NCBI RefSeq assembly: GCF_025602895.1
Contig: NW_026516272.1
Location: forward strand, 62,001-126,000
DNA length: 64,000 nt
Reading direction: 5' to 3'
DNA from: Polychytrium aggregatum
Taxonomy: Eukaryota > Chytridiomycota > Chytridiomycetes > Polychytriales
Numbering within the stretch: the stretch's first letter is position 1; each line of letters starts with the position of its first letter. Of the stretch, positions 33,851 to 45,339 are shown piece after piece. The notes beneath the pieces were generated by a model, which was given only the letters and a program-made list of their open reading frames with translations, had not been told where the DNA came from and did no database searches. Both the position numbers and the translations under genes were made by a program.

Positions 33851-36800
33851 TCAATCAAATATCTGTTCGTAGTTTGAGAGAACCACCTCAACGACACGGC
33901 TCTGGAGTCGCAGCTCAGAGGGATCCGGCACTGAGTCGCTGGGAGGATCGATTAGTGTGGGTCCCCACACAATCGAGAGGTTCTGGGCATTCATCTTGTT
34001 GTCAGGCTCCATGGCCTGAACGCTGTGTGAAGGATCATAAATGAGACGAGTCCGGTTGCAACACCACATCCGGCAAGCGCCCTGGACATGCAGTCCTTAC
34101 CGATGAAGGTGTCCCATCAGGACGTGCAGGGTCGCATAGTTGGCGTCCGGCAGATCGTTTATCAGCTCATGGACGGCAATCAACCTCATGCGATCGTCGT
34201 CAATCTCTGCGTGGAGCCGGAGTGAAAGCAGGGTTAAGGCTGCATTGGCTGTTCGGCGAACGTGCTAGTGCAATCACCACAGACACTGTATGCACTTACT
34301 TGCAGCCTCGATGAGAGGGCGATACATAAGTTTTGGAAATAGGGAATCCGGGAGCTCACGGAAATAGAGCTTGAGCACGCCTGTGATGTCATGGACATCA
34401 CGAGCCCATTCTTCGAGATTCACTGTCTCGGCGTCTGAGTTGGACAAAGTGAGTGAGAGAGTGAGTGAGTGTGTGTGAGCGTGTGTGAGCGTGTGTGAGC
34501 GTGTGAGAGTGAGTGCACCTCAATTCAAGCTGTGGTCTCATCCCAAACGCAATGCCTGGCGACTTTGGTCGAAGAATTGACGGCATATTTGGACTTGTGC
34601 AGTTCCCTCTGTCGTGGCTCTCGTCATTCTCGCAGTACACGCCCACTTGTGGACCAACTCTGAATGCAGGACCTCCTACCTCGATCAAACAGTGTTCGCA
34701 GCTTTTGAATCGAACTCGAAAGGCCCGAGACACGGTAGATGCCTTGCATCCTCATACCAAATTTCTCAACGGCATCGATACACTTGGTCACAATGGTGGG
34801 CACCTGGGTGCCGTCTCTCTCGAGCTGAACACTAAGCTCCACTCCAAATACAGGTTTGGCATGAATGATTGACATCATGGTTGGAGACTATCGTGCCCCA
34901 AGTAAGCGGTACATTAGCGGGGCTGACTCATATCGCAGAACCCACACGGTCCTGCTTCCGCAGGCCCAAGACACTGATGATCCTACCATGGGATATGGGG
35001 TGTATGCGTGATCCTTGCGTGGAATCGGTTGCTGTCTGCCTTGCTGGAGATACTGGTTCATGTATTCCTCAAAGTCGCGTGTGTTGTCGACCCGCTCGAC
35101 AATTTTGACGAGGCCAAGCGACTCTGTCGATAGAAAACAGCCATCGTCATCGAGCTGATCGCAGTGCTCAAGAGCCTCTGTGGCTCCATGGGCTTCAGCG
35201 CACCCCATTGCATCCCCTGGCATCCAATTGCATCCCCTTGCATCCCCTTGCATCCAATTGCATCCCCTTGCATCCTCGAGCTCTCAATCGTTTCGGAGCA
35301 ATGCGAATGCACTCACGCTTGTCCAGCGGACTGACACTGGTGGCTTCTGTCATGAGGCAGTTCTCCAGGCAGTTCGCGTACTTGATCAACTGTCGTCGGA
35401 GGCTCGAGTCACATTCATCATTGGTTTCTTTGAGGAGCTAGTGCAGTGTACGGGCGTGTGAGTCGAATACGTTATGGCCATGTGTTTGCTTCATCGCGAT
35501 TCAATCCGATCTCACCCTGATGAAGCGGGGGAGGTGTTTCTGGAAGTAAGCGGATCGGATCGCATTTGCGTGCTGCAGTTGTATCTTGTAGTTTTCATTG
35601 GCGAGGGCAGCCTTGGTTCGCGCGTCGTCCTCGATCCTCTGGAGCTGGTTCGGTCGGAGCTCGGGTTATGCGGGGCTTTACGGGGTGCCTCCGCTCCTAG
35701 GCGGTACATACGAACATTAAAAGACAGCGCGCGCCTCGACGCATGTGGGTCCAAACCTTTTGTGGGGTCGGGGCTTGCTTCCAAAGCCCCATGGGCGTCG
35801 AAAGACTCTTGGTCAGGCCCAAGCGCTTCTGGGACGGATAGGCAAAAGCCCCCGCGCCTGCACTTGACGCAGACTCATTCTGCTCGCGGTGGATAACTGC
35901 TCGCTCCCAGTCCTCCGACATGGTCTCGTACTTGACCTTGGATTTCTCGAGGTTGACTTCGACCTCCTGAACGGCTTTCCATTGCTTGTATCCAGACTCC
36001 TTGAGCTAGATTGGCAAAGCATCGGTTCTCAGTGAATCATATTCGGTTTGCAGCAATCCAGTGCACCGGAACTATCCGCAGCCATAATGCAGCGCTGGGA
36101 TTCGGACTCGTGGGCCATGGGATATGATGCTACAGATCGTCGGTTTCGTTTCATATGCATCCAGCGCACCTGTTTTCGGCTTCGCTCTGTATCTTTGCAG
36201 AGTGTCGAGAGGTCCTCGGCAATCTCTGCGATCTTTTGGGAAAAATCCAGGCGAATGGAAGCCATGTTTTCGTGGATACGGCAAAGATCGCCCCACGAGT
36301 CCGAATACGTTCTATCGGGGATCGATGTGGGGCCGAAGTGGCGAGATGTTAACCATCCCGTAGACAGCCGACCGAGCTGGCTCGCAGCGTCAGTCCATAT
36401 CCACACAAAATGCGGGTCTCACCCTCCTTTTCCCTCGAGCTTGTGGCTCAGCGCGCCCTGGGAGAGCTTCATCAGCGCTTTGCCATACTCCTCTTCGATG
36501 GCGGCGCGCTTCTTGAGAAAGCCGATTGCTTCCTGCAGGCGAACGAGCGGAGCGTGAGAATGCCGGATCACGGCGAATCAGCATACTATTGGCTGCCCCC
36601 AGTGGACGCAGGACATTTACCTTGGTGCTGTTCGTTCCAGCCTTGATGCGATCCATCAGCAATCCGAATCCGTCCTGCTGAGCCGACACGATGGCATCAA
36701 ACAGTCAATGCTCCGGTGACTCGCAAGCCGCAATACCAACCGCCCTCAGCAAGACGCGCTCGGCCAACTTGTTACCGACACCTCATCGCCACCATCGAAG

Positions 36801-37232
36801 GCATTCACTCTCGATGGTGCGACCTGAACTCGACGGTGCAACACCAGAGTGTTGATTCACGGGTCACTTCCTCTCCCTGCAACAGCTCGGGCATATGGCC
36901 AGTGACTGCACACACAATCAAAGCGAATAGAACAGAACCTCATTGTCGCAGAGCAGCTGCAGCGTGGGATCTCTCACAGTGTCCGATTCGCTGTAGGTAC
37001 CGAGCCCAGAATCGTAGTGATCGATCGCAGTTTCGTGGTATTCTTGCAAGTTATAGCCAGCAGGGCCTCCCGACGCGGCGCTCGCAGAGTGCCTGTGGTT
37101 CACACCTTCGGATCCGCCGAGCGGCTGGGAATCCAGAGAGCATCCACCCGAGCCGTCGATTGTCTTGGTCATGGATCGAGAGAGCCTTTTGGAGTTTTGG
37201 CGAACTAGCGTATCTGCTGGACTGGAGAGCAT
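33851..37232 (-). CDS. F-BAR and RhoGAP protein of Rgd1 type
   Basis: Seen: a multi-exon gene. The proposed first exon (ATG at 37232) is Ser/Gly-rich and ends TVRDPTLQLLCDNE, joining QDGFGLLMDRIKAGTNSTKE. F-BAR segments follow: RAAIEEEYGKALMKLSQGA, SDSWGDLCRIHENMASIRLD, KVKYETMSEDWERAV, ARTKAALANENYKIQLQHAN, IRSAYFQKHLPRFIR and DFEEYMNQYLQQ. The RhoGAP domain starts FGVELSVQLERDGTQVPTIV, carries the arginine finger in GIYRVSG, then DVHDITGVLKLYFRELPDSL and NKMNAQNLSIVWGPTLI. It ends NYEQIFD. Known: fungal Rgd1 has this order, binds phosphoinositides through F-BAR and activates GTP hydrolysis on Rho3/Rho4. Inference: polarity or endocytic regulator. The intron after exon 1 would need a weak GTTCTG donor. 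Introns hold minisatellites at 34449 and 35207. Confidence 0.85.
34449..34513. repeat. GTGTGTGAGC tandem repeat in an F-BAR/RhoGAP intron
   Basis: GTGAGTGA-type units pass into three copies of GTGTGTGAGC. Lies between the exon carrying the arginine finger and the exon with ITGVLKLYFREL. Confidence 0.8.
35207..35277. repeat. 10-bp minisatellite GCATCC(CCTT/AATT) in an F-BAR/RhoGAP intron
   Basis: About seven copies of GCATCCCCTT or GCATCCAATT. The flanking exons read SVSPLDK and ALEHCDQLDDDG, so the array is intronic. Confidence 0.85.
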
Positions 37233-37899
37233 CTTGGCATGCGTCGAGAGAAGACCTCTGGGCACGGTGAAGTCGGTGCAGCCGGGGGGTTAATCGTTGC
37301 AAGTCGCCTGGAGCAGCTTGGTGGGCGCCGGCCAGCAAGAGGGAAAAAGAGCGGCAATCTTCCCGCCATACGGCCTGGCGGCACACCACTCGACCTGACA
37401 GCGTCGATCTGTGCTGTAGTAGTGCATTTTCTGCCAGCACTGGCAGGATGTCGTGTACTGATTGAGAATCCGCAACATACAGTCGGTCCAGAAAGAAACG
37501 GGACAGTCACTTTCTGGCTTCAGCGGCCTGCAGCCTGCCGAACTTCCGTAGGCCCCAGTGAGCAAGCCGTGAGATTGTTTCCCGTCCTGGTTGGCAATCG
37601 AGTGGCCAGCGCGCGATTGTATTGGTAACAAAATATTTGATCAATCGTCAAAATCACGGGTGTCCGTTTTTTATTGGATTGACTGTATATCCCTCTGGCG
37701 AGCGGGGGGAGGACGAAAGCAGCCGGGTCTACGACGGGTTTGTCAACGATCAAGCCTTTGCATATTTGCATCTTTGCATACAGTATGTCACAGCAGAGTC
37801 CCGGCCGGTGGTTCGATGATGCATCCTTGGCTTGTCAGGGTCGTCAGGGACGGCAAAGGCGAGTCAAGGATCGCTAAGATGTTGGGGCAGCTTGCCAAC
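37233..37899. other. Region upstream of the F-BAR/RhoGAP gene
   Basis: Holds only short overlapping frames in both directions. 37610-37700 is AT-richer than the surroundings. No conserved product recognised; may be promoter plus 3' flank of the small gene at 37900. Confidence 0.45.
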
Positions 37900-38175
37900 T
37901 CATCGTCGTGGTGGTGCTCGGCTCATACCGAGGCCGAGACCAAGGAATCCCTGCGGCCGCAGCGAGCTTTTCTTCTTGCCCTTGCGTGGCTTCTTGAAGG
38001 GGACGCCTTTCGTCTCTCGGCCCTTGGGCCGCTTGAATGGCGACTTTGGGGGACGGCCTCTGATCCTGCGCTGCTGGGTGAGCTGGTATGCACCATAGGT
38101 CAGGGCGATGACGGCCGTAGCCGTGAGCACGATCAAATCAATGGGCCGGAGCCGTGCGAGCATGGATCTCAGCAT
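37900..38175 (-). CDS. Possible 91-residue single-pass membrane protein with a basic tail
   Basis: Seen: a single frame from ATG at 38175 starting MLRSMLARLRPIDLIVLTAT, with a hydrophobic stretch of about 20 residues (VLTATAVIALTYGAYQL), followed by a tail extremely rich in Lys, Arg, Pro and Gly (PPKSPFKRPKGRETKG, FKKPRKGKKKSS). An alternative start is the ATG at 38163. The open frame continues upstream to 38325 with less protein-like sequence. Family not recognised. The Arg-rich start plus one membrane span would suit a mitochondrial inner-membrane or ER tail-in-cytosol protein, but this is inference. Could be chance or an exon of a larger gene. Confidence 0.35.
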   Translation of the reverse strand: MLRSMLARLRPIDLIVLTATAVIALTYGAYQLTQQRRIRGRPPKSPFKRPKGRETKGVPFKKPRKGKKKSSLRPQGFLGLGLGMSRAPPRR

Positions 38176-39035
38176 TTTCGAACAGAGAATATCGCCAGCC
38201 GCCTGCTGTTGTGTTTTGGTGCTCGTGGCTGATGACCTTCGGAGTGGGCGATGTCGGTCTGAATCTGTTGCTGTTTGGCCTGGTTCAAAGATCCCTCCTC
38301 CTGTCTCGTCGTCTGTTCCCAGCAATGAGCGTCCTTTTTGGGTCCGTGCGTCTGAGGTTGACCGATTCGGCTCTTTGGAAGGCTCTGCCGGGGATCAGTG
38401 CATGCAAAATATCGAGGGCGACAGAGTTGTCCTGCGCAGCCGGTGATCACCAGATCGGTCAAAGCGAGCAAGTCTGTGCGGCCATGAAACCTGGGCTGAG
38501 AGGGTCCATGGACAGTCCCCGGAGGTTGATCGCCGGAAAGAAGCAGAGTCGCCCGCCATCTGCTCTGAATGGACCTCGCTGTCGGCGCCCCCGGTGTAGC
38601 AATACGAGCGAAGCAGAATGCTCGCTGGCCGAGACCGTCTGGCCGATTGGCGATCACGATGCCAATGAGGACAGAGTTTCCGGCGAACATTCCAGCGGCG
38701 GGTGACCATTGTTCCGACCAAGTCGGCTGCGGCAGGGCGGGTGCAAGCAAGCCAGCTTCCGTTTTATCACAGCATGTTAAAGTCGCGACTAACCAGTCCT
38801 CTATCGCCACTGTTGCCGACGGAACCCGAGTTTCATACTGGTAATCTCGCTGGCAATCTCGCTGGCAATCTTGTTGTTAGCACGGGCTTCTCCCAGCTCG
38901 TTGCTCGGAATACAACTGTCGCTAACTCTCTGCCAGTGTGTCCTCTAGTATCACCACTCTTTGTGTCCTCCATAACTTGCTCGCCCATCACCAAGCTTGC
39001 ACATCGGCATCCTCCTCAGCTGCTTCCGATTGAGA
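38176..39035. other. Divergent region upstream of the coiled-coil gene
   Basis: A minus-strand frame at 38169-38810 has a few protein-like patches but no recognised family, so it is not called. An in-phase repeat GGCAATCTCGCT occurs two to three times at about 38840-38870. Confidence 0.45.
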
Positions 39036-40537
39036 ATGGACACAGTCAATAACGAACATGAACCGCTGTCTCCACTCGAAGAGTTCACCTCTGTCTCATC
39101 GCTGGATACGAATCGAGCCAGCCGCGGACATCGCATCCCAAGAAACACAGAGACGATCTTGGTGGACGATGCGGCGAGGCCCTCGACCCAGACAGCTCCC
39201 AAAGCGCTGTCTGTCTCATCCGACAATGCTCTGCCGCGGCCAGAGAGCGCCCATGCACAATCGGAAAGTGCACTGCTTTCCACAATTCTGCAGCTCGAGT
39301 CCTCCAACAAGCAACTCAAAAGCCAGACAGAGCAGCTCCAGGTGGGCGTATCCTGCTTGAGGTAGTTGCGCATAGCTCGAGACACTAACTCGATCGTCGA
39401 TCTCAATCCCTTGGGCGCAACATGCCCATGTCGGGATGAAACTGCAACGATGACGTCAACAGAATACAATTCGTGACCAGGTAGTCGCTGCTTATCCGCG
39501 TACGGTTGTCACTTGCAGTCGATTAAGCCCTGATGGCTTCGTTCTGTCCTTCTCCCACGCATGCATTTCAACGCAGACATCGACAATCGACTCGTTGAGG
39601 AAGAAGCTGCGAGTGATGGTGGAGAACAATGAACTAAAACAGCGGATCATACAGGTAACTCTGCGAGTGCACATAGACTTTGTGTTCATCTCTGACCGCG
39701 AACACACCGTTCCGGCTCACACTCGATTACTCCGGGATATGTTTGAAAACAGGAGTTTGAGAAGCGGCTGTCTGGCCAACGCCTGCTCGCAGGTGATAGC
39801 AAGAGCCTCGGCAATCTGCGCGACTATCAGGCGCTGAAGCTTCAAGAGCTATATAACAAGTCGCGGAAGCATCTGGACGTTGAGCGCAAACAGAATCTGA
39901 TACTGCGGAAGAATCTGGACGAGATCCAGACGGCTGGCCTTGTCGAGTCTCTAACGACAGATATATCTGCCTTGAGGAGCGAAAACAAGGAGCTCAAGAA
40001 AGAGAATGCCACGCTTCGGGTGAGACTTGGGACATGACGTATACGATATCTCCTCGCAAGTGCACATTGCCGCAGCGTCCGCTGGCATCTCAATGTTCTC
40101 GCATTAACGGAGCATATTGAGCTGCAGACGAACTCGATCAACGACTGAAATCACTTCCGTTATCTTGCCTTGCTTCTCCCAGAGCATCCAGCACCACCAC
40201 GAGAGGGCACTCAAGATGCTCGACGAGTCGCAGCGCAAGTCGCTGCTGAGAGACTACAGCGACGAAGTTGCCAAGCTCAAGGTGGGTGTGCATCGATCCA
40301 GCGTGGCTGTATCAAGTCGCCCTGGGTAGTGAAACGTCTCGGCTGTCTCGTGTTCGATAATATCTCGCCGAGAGTAGTGTATTCGAATGACCGCCAGTAC
40401 CAACGCCATGCATTCCATCGCCCCAGGGTCATATCTCCCGCCTGGAAGAAGAGCAGCGCCTATTTTCCGGTTCACAGGCAAAGCTAGGTCTCGCCCAAAG
40501 CACGCCAAGTCGGAGCAATATCACCCCCTTGCACTAA
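39036..40537 (+). CDS. Lebercilin (LCA5)-like coiled-coil protein
   Basis: Seen: five phase-consistent exons (39036-39341, 39577-39654, 39753-40019, 40183-40281, 40427-40537) give 286 residues. A Ser/Thr-rich leader (first 75 residues) is followed by almost continuous coiled coil: ESALLSTILQLESSNKQLKS, TIDSLRKKLRVMVENNELKQ, NLRDYQALKLQELYNKSRKH, ALRSENKELKKENATLRSIQ, HHHERALKMLDESQRKSLLR and ISRLEEEQRLFSGSQAKLGL. Known: the pattern 'ENKELKKEN...Q..HERAL' resembles the lebercilin core; lebercilin localises to ciliary axonemes and basal bodies and binds transport proteins. Inference: a flagellar protein, which would fit a zoosporic fungus. Any long coiled coil can mimic this, so the family call is weaker than the gene call. 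Confidence 0.6.
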
Positions 40538-41112
40538 CAGCCTCGGTCCCGGGAATCAACGACGGCCCTCACCCAACCAGGGCGTCTCGTTCAAAGTGGA
40601 TGGACTGTAATAGCATCCTGCGCGGCTGCGATGTCGCTCAATGCCGTGTGCTGAAGTAACATCGAGACACATCGCCTCATTTGGGCAAGCATGGCATAGT
40701 CGGATCATATCACACACCCGCATGGAGTGAGTGGACACAACAGGACCAGCGAGCCGCTGCAGATGCAGTCATTGCAGAGCAAGAAGACATACCTGGGATG
40801 AGGGAGGAAGATGCAGGGCACAGAGAACGTCGACGGAGGACCCCGGCTGCAAAGATCCCCAGGGCCGGCTCGGCGGTGATGGTGCTGGCGGGCCGAGGCG
40901 GCGAGACATGGCCTGGCCGCGCACAGCTGCTATTTTTGGTCTGCGGTGCGCGGCGGTGGGGGACAAGGCCCTGCGAACCACCTCGGCCTGCTCCTGTTCC
41001 TGCTCTGGCCTATTCCTGTTCCTGCTTCTCCCATCTGCTCGCTTGATCCAGCAACAACATTCTCCCCGGCCAGAGCGCTTGTTCGTTGCCAGCCTCTGCC
41101 GTCCCTCCAGTC
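40538..41112. other. Intergenic stretch upstream of the sterol-transfer gene
   Basis: 575 bp with no recognised coding block. The last 120 bp are pyrimidine-rich, as in a promoter and leader. Confidence 0.55.
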
Positions 41113-44100
41113 ATGCCCTCCACTGACCAGCTCTATGATGCTTCCGACCCCGCCCGCCGCGAGGGCCTCATCGACTCGGCTGCCGCTTCGGCCGTGACCC
41201 TCTCGACCTCATCAGTGTCCGGCGACCCCGCCCGGGACTCGTCCTCCCTCGTCTCCGTACAATCGCTGCAGAAGAGCACTGACGCCTCCTCTGTCGATAG
41301 CAACAGGCTCGGAAGCACCTCCGAGAGCTCGACCAGGCGCTTCCTCAGCCGCTCGCCCTCGACCAAGCGCGAGGCAGTCAGGGAAGCTCCGCGAGAGCCC
41401 CTTCCTGCGTCCGCCAGCTTGGTCGGGGTCAGCTACCCAGTCGCCCTGAGCGACTCGACGGTTGTGGTGGAGGAGATTGTCAAGCTTGACGAGGCCACCG
41501 GTCTGCCTCTTGCCCCTATCAAGGAGAATATCGAATTCCATACTGCGTTCCCTGCTATCGATCTGACCTTCTCGCTTCTCAACCGTAAGTCCGTCCGGGC
41601 GCAGGGCTCTCGGTTAGCGCATATGCCAACCCGTGGGTTGGTCTGCTGGCAGTCTCTCTTGTGAGCTGTCCATCTAGATGGCCTGTCGATTCAGCCTCTG
41701 GATAGATCACCAAGACCATTCTCCAGCAGCGCTTCCCGAGCTCGTCGCTCGTCGCTGGTTGTTGGTTGGCTGTGCCATCGGTCAGCCCATCAGCTCCGGC
41801 CACTTTGGATGAAAAGCACTTCGATGATGATCTCATCCAGAACTCATACTCTGCTCTCTCTTCCGCTCTTGTACGTGGTTGGGCATCGTGTGTCCACGGC
41901 ATCGATGTCGCCCAGACTATTCGTGCGCCATTCACAAGGACGTGCTGATCCAGGGCCGTCTTTGGATATCGCAGCACTGCATCAGCTTCAAGGGCTGGAC
42001 CAATGTAAGCTACCCGTCCCAACCCGAGAGAGCACCACCGTGCCCATCTCTGACAGAGACTCGCTGTGAGTGCATTTCAACGCTTCCTGACACAACATCT
42101 CGCGAATATCCAGCTCAGCGTCACCATCAATTTTGACGAAATCGTCCACATGGAGAAGAAAACAATCGCCTATGCCTTTCCAAACTCGATTCTGATCGAA
42201 ACCGAATCAACCCAAGTATGATCGTGCTGAGTTAAATTGGAGGGTGGCAACTGAGGACATCAGACACGAATGAAGCTGCCTGGCCGCTGACGCCGCTTGT
42301 GATTGAAGTACTTTTTTGCTAGTTTCCTCGCCCGCGATGAGGTTTTTGACATTCTGTCGAGACTGTGGGACGTGCATGTTCCGGTAAGCACTGTCCTTGA
42401 TCCATTCTGCTCTGTTGCTCTGCTTGGCACTGAGGGTTTGTGCTTCCCATGGCCTTGGTGTCTCTGTAACGCCCCCCCCCGGACTTACGTTGCCGCTGTC
42501 GTGGCTGCACAGACGACGAGCGCCCTCCGCAAGTACCCCGACATGTCTGCTCTGGTCTGCGTCTGCAATGGCGTTGGCGTCTGTGAGGCCTGCTTTATCA
42601 GGAAGCGGGTCGAGCGGGAGGAGCAGGCGCAGCAGGTACAGCTGGCCAAGAAAGCCAAATCCAAGGCTGTCAAGCCAAACAGTGGCTATCTCTCGTCTCA
42701 GTGGGAAACCGGAAGTGAAGACGAAAGTGGAGCCCGAACCGGAAAGCAGTGGAAGTCCTCGCTAGGGATGAAGCGACGAAAGCCCCGGAACGGTACCACC
42801 AGCGATCTAGATCGCAGCCAATCCGAGCTCGACCGGGTCTACCTGGCGCCGCCAGCCTCCAGCAGCAGCGTGCGCATCGCAAACATCAGCAGCGAAGCAG
42901 TCTCGGCTCTCTCTGTCGAGGAGCCCGCATCGGTGCCGGTTGAGGAACCCAGCGCACCACCGGCAAATCTTCCTGCCGCCCCCGTTCAATGCCCTTGCGA
43001 TGCGCAAAGAGGCATCGTCGATGTCCTCGACAAGGTCTACGATATTCCTTTCGATCGCATCTTTGCCCTCCTGCTGACCTTCCCTCCCAAGGCCCAAGGA
43101 AACAGCTTCGTTTTGAATTTGCTCGAAAAGCGCAACTTTACCGGTGGGTAGGCCTGTACAGCGGGGCGCACTTGAGGCCGCCCAGCAAATCTAATCTCTG
43201 AGCGGGATTTTGTCCAGATGTCCAAGTTTCACCCTGGGGTCCCAACGGGGCACAAGCACCGACTGAGGCCGGTCCCAACATTGGCGGCGGTAACTTTGAG
43301 CCCTCGCCTGACAGCCTGCAAGTGGGCGATAGCCACAGACTCAACTATGTGATTCCACTGGGTCTGCCCATTGGTAAGCGTTTGTGCTAGGGCCGCGACT
43401 TTACATTCAGTGTCAAGATGGGCATAGCGAGCGATGGATTTGGCCAAATACAACGGCCAGTGCGCATTATCGCCTGTGGTCGGCAGCTTGAAGCTTCTGC
43501 AATTGGTATCATGCGACGCTTGATTGGCACTCTGACGGGTCCTTGGACATGCTCAGGTCCCAAAACCACACAGTGCACCAACAGCTTCAAGATCCTGGCC
43601 ATCCGTCCGCACCACTATGTCTGTGTCCACCAGATTACCGAGACGCCCAACGTGCCGGCAGGCAACTGCTTCCGAAACCATCTTCGGATCTGCCTAACGT
43701 TCCAGACACCCAAACGCACCCGTCTGGTAGTGACCGGCCGCTGCGAGTTTTACAAGTCCTCGATGCTCAAAGGCACGATCGAGAAGAGTACCGCCGACGG
43801 TTGGCGCGGACATTACGCCGACCTCGATCTGATGCTTCTGGAACAAGCCACCCAGTTCCAGTCCAGCCATCACAACCAGTTGGTGCACTCGGACGGAGAG
43901 CTGGCCAGACCACATCAGTACCAGCACCAACATCAGCACCAGCACAAGCACTCGCACTCACGCCACGGAGCAGCCATTCAGGACGAAACAGGCTCGCTGC
44001 CCCAGCTCAAGCAAGCTGCATCGTCCTCGACCCTGGGTACGCTGCGCCGACAGCGATCGAAGGTCTTGGACGAAGAGCCCAGCTGGCTCGATCAGCTGCT

Positions 44101-44305
44101 TCCGGATACCCTCGATGCCCTCGGGCCTCAAGCGGTCATTTTGCTCCTGGCCTTCCTGCTGCTCTTCCTCGTGCTTCTGATCACCATCAACACGGCCGTG
44201 CTCTGGAAGGTGGCCGAGATGGTGCGCCGGTTTGACCGGCGGGTGGGTGTGCTTGAGTCGCGGCTGCAGACCGTGCTGGAGCTCCTCAACCAAGCCCAGC
44301 CCTGA
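41113..44305 (+). CDS. GRAM and VASt domain sterol-transfer protein (LAM/Aster type)
   Basis: Seen: a multi-exon gene. The N terminus is Ser/Arg-rich and disordered. A GRAM domain follows: DYSCAIHKDVLIQGRLWISQ, HCISFKGW, VTINFDEIVHMEKKTIAYAF, PNSILIETESTQ and YFFASFLARDEVFDILSRLW. A Cys-containing linker (VCVCNGVGVCEACFIRKR) leads to the VASt domain: VYDIPFDRIFALLLTFPPKA, LEKRNFTDVQVSPWGP, RLNYVIPLGLPIGPKT and a stretch beginning HHYVCVHQITETPNVPAGNC. A His-rich segment then precedes one membrane span (AVILLLAFLLLFLVLLITIN) and a C-terminal coil. Known: Lam/Ltc and GRAMD1 proteins sit in the ER at contact sites and move sterol through VASt. Exons around the first GRAM strands (41700-41940) could not be resolved cleanly. 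Confidence 0.88.
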
Positions 44306-45339
44306 GCCGTGGTCGCAGGACTGAGCCGGACAAATCTGCTCGAGGCGGTGTCGCCCATGCAGTCCTCGAGCGGCCCAGCCGACCTCGGGATTCGCATATA
44401 CGAACGAGTCGGCTCTGCCACCCATCTCGCATCCACTTCCTCATTCACGCATCGAACATGGTCCTCGCTCTGCCGGTCTGGCGCGGAGGAGCGATTCATG
44501 CTGCATACGAGTTGTCTGAGTTTTGGTTGTTTTTCCTCTTGCTTGCTCTCTTGCTTGCTCTCGTTTGTCAAAATACAGCTTGAATAGAATGAACCAACCT
44601 CCCGCTGGATCAGTATCGACTGCCACCTCACTCAGTCCCTGCTTTCAACATGAATCCTTCACAACCATCACTCGACAGCCGCACACCATCACCGTTGCCA
44701 TCACCGTTGCCATCACTGGGACTGGACGGCACTCGCTTTTGGTCAAGATGCTGTATTTGTCTATGGGAACAAGAGGTTTGGATCCGTCGCATTTGGCGAG
44801 CCATTTCAAAGAGCTGGCGACGGTCAGCAAAGCGAAGCGGTCTATAGAATAGGCGTGATTACTCCATTTGCGCGTGAAGGTAAAACTGGGTGATGAAAGT
44901 GGTGGTGGGTGATGGATGGATAGATAGATAGATGGATAGATGGTTGCTGGATGAACGTGCAGTGCGTGCCAAAGAAGGGAGTGCCAAGCAACGAAGAGAG
45001 AACCAAGGAAGAGTAGGGAATCGATGGAATTGGTTGGTACGAAGCCGAGCAGGTTCCACGCATCCGGTCTTTGGGATCGCAGAGTCGGAGGACAGGCTGG
45101 GTGCGCAGGAAGACGAGAGGGAGAAAAAAAGGCCAAAAGAGCCAGGGACGGACATGCTGTGAGCCGATCAAGGATACATACGGATCAAAGCCATGTCAAG
45201 CACCAAGAGGTGGATAGAGAGAGATAGAGGGACAAGAGAAACAACGAAAAGACCAAGTCGGTGCGAAAGAACGGAGAGAGAAAAAGGAAAGAGTCGATAC
45301 TTGGGGGAGATGGGAGCAACGACTGACCGATCCTGCTCA
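44306..45339. other. Convergent 1-kb region with a GATA-type tetranucleotide repeat
   Basis: Between the stops of the LAM-like gene and the Pls-like gene. It has CACCGTTGCCAT repeats at 44680-44720 and a (GGAT/AGAT)n array at 44910-44945. 45190-45330 is strongly purine-rich. No gene seen. Confidence 0.6.
44910..44945. repeat. GGAT/AGAT tetranucleotide microsatellite
   Basis: GATGGATGGATAGATAGATAGATGGATAGATGG; imperfect tetranucleotide repeat in a convergent intergenic region. Confidence 0.85.

Noticed and set aside
38169-38810. 213-residue minus-strand frame
   Set aside because: Only short protein-like patches, no family, and it overlaps the better small membrane-protein frame in a different reading frame.
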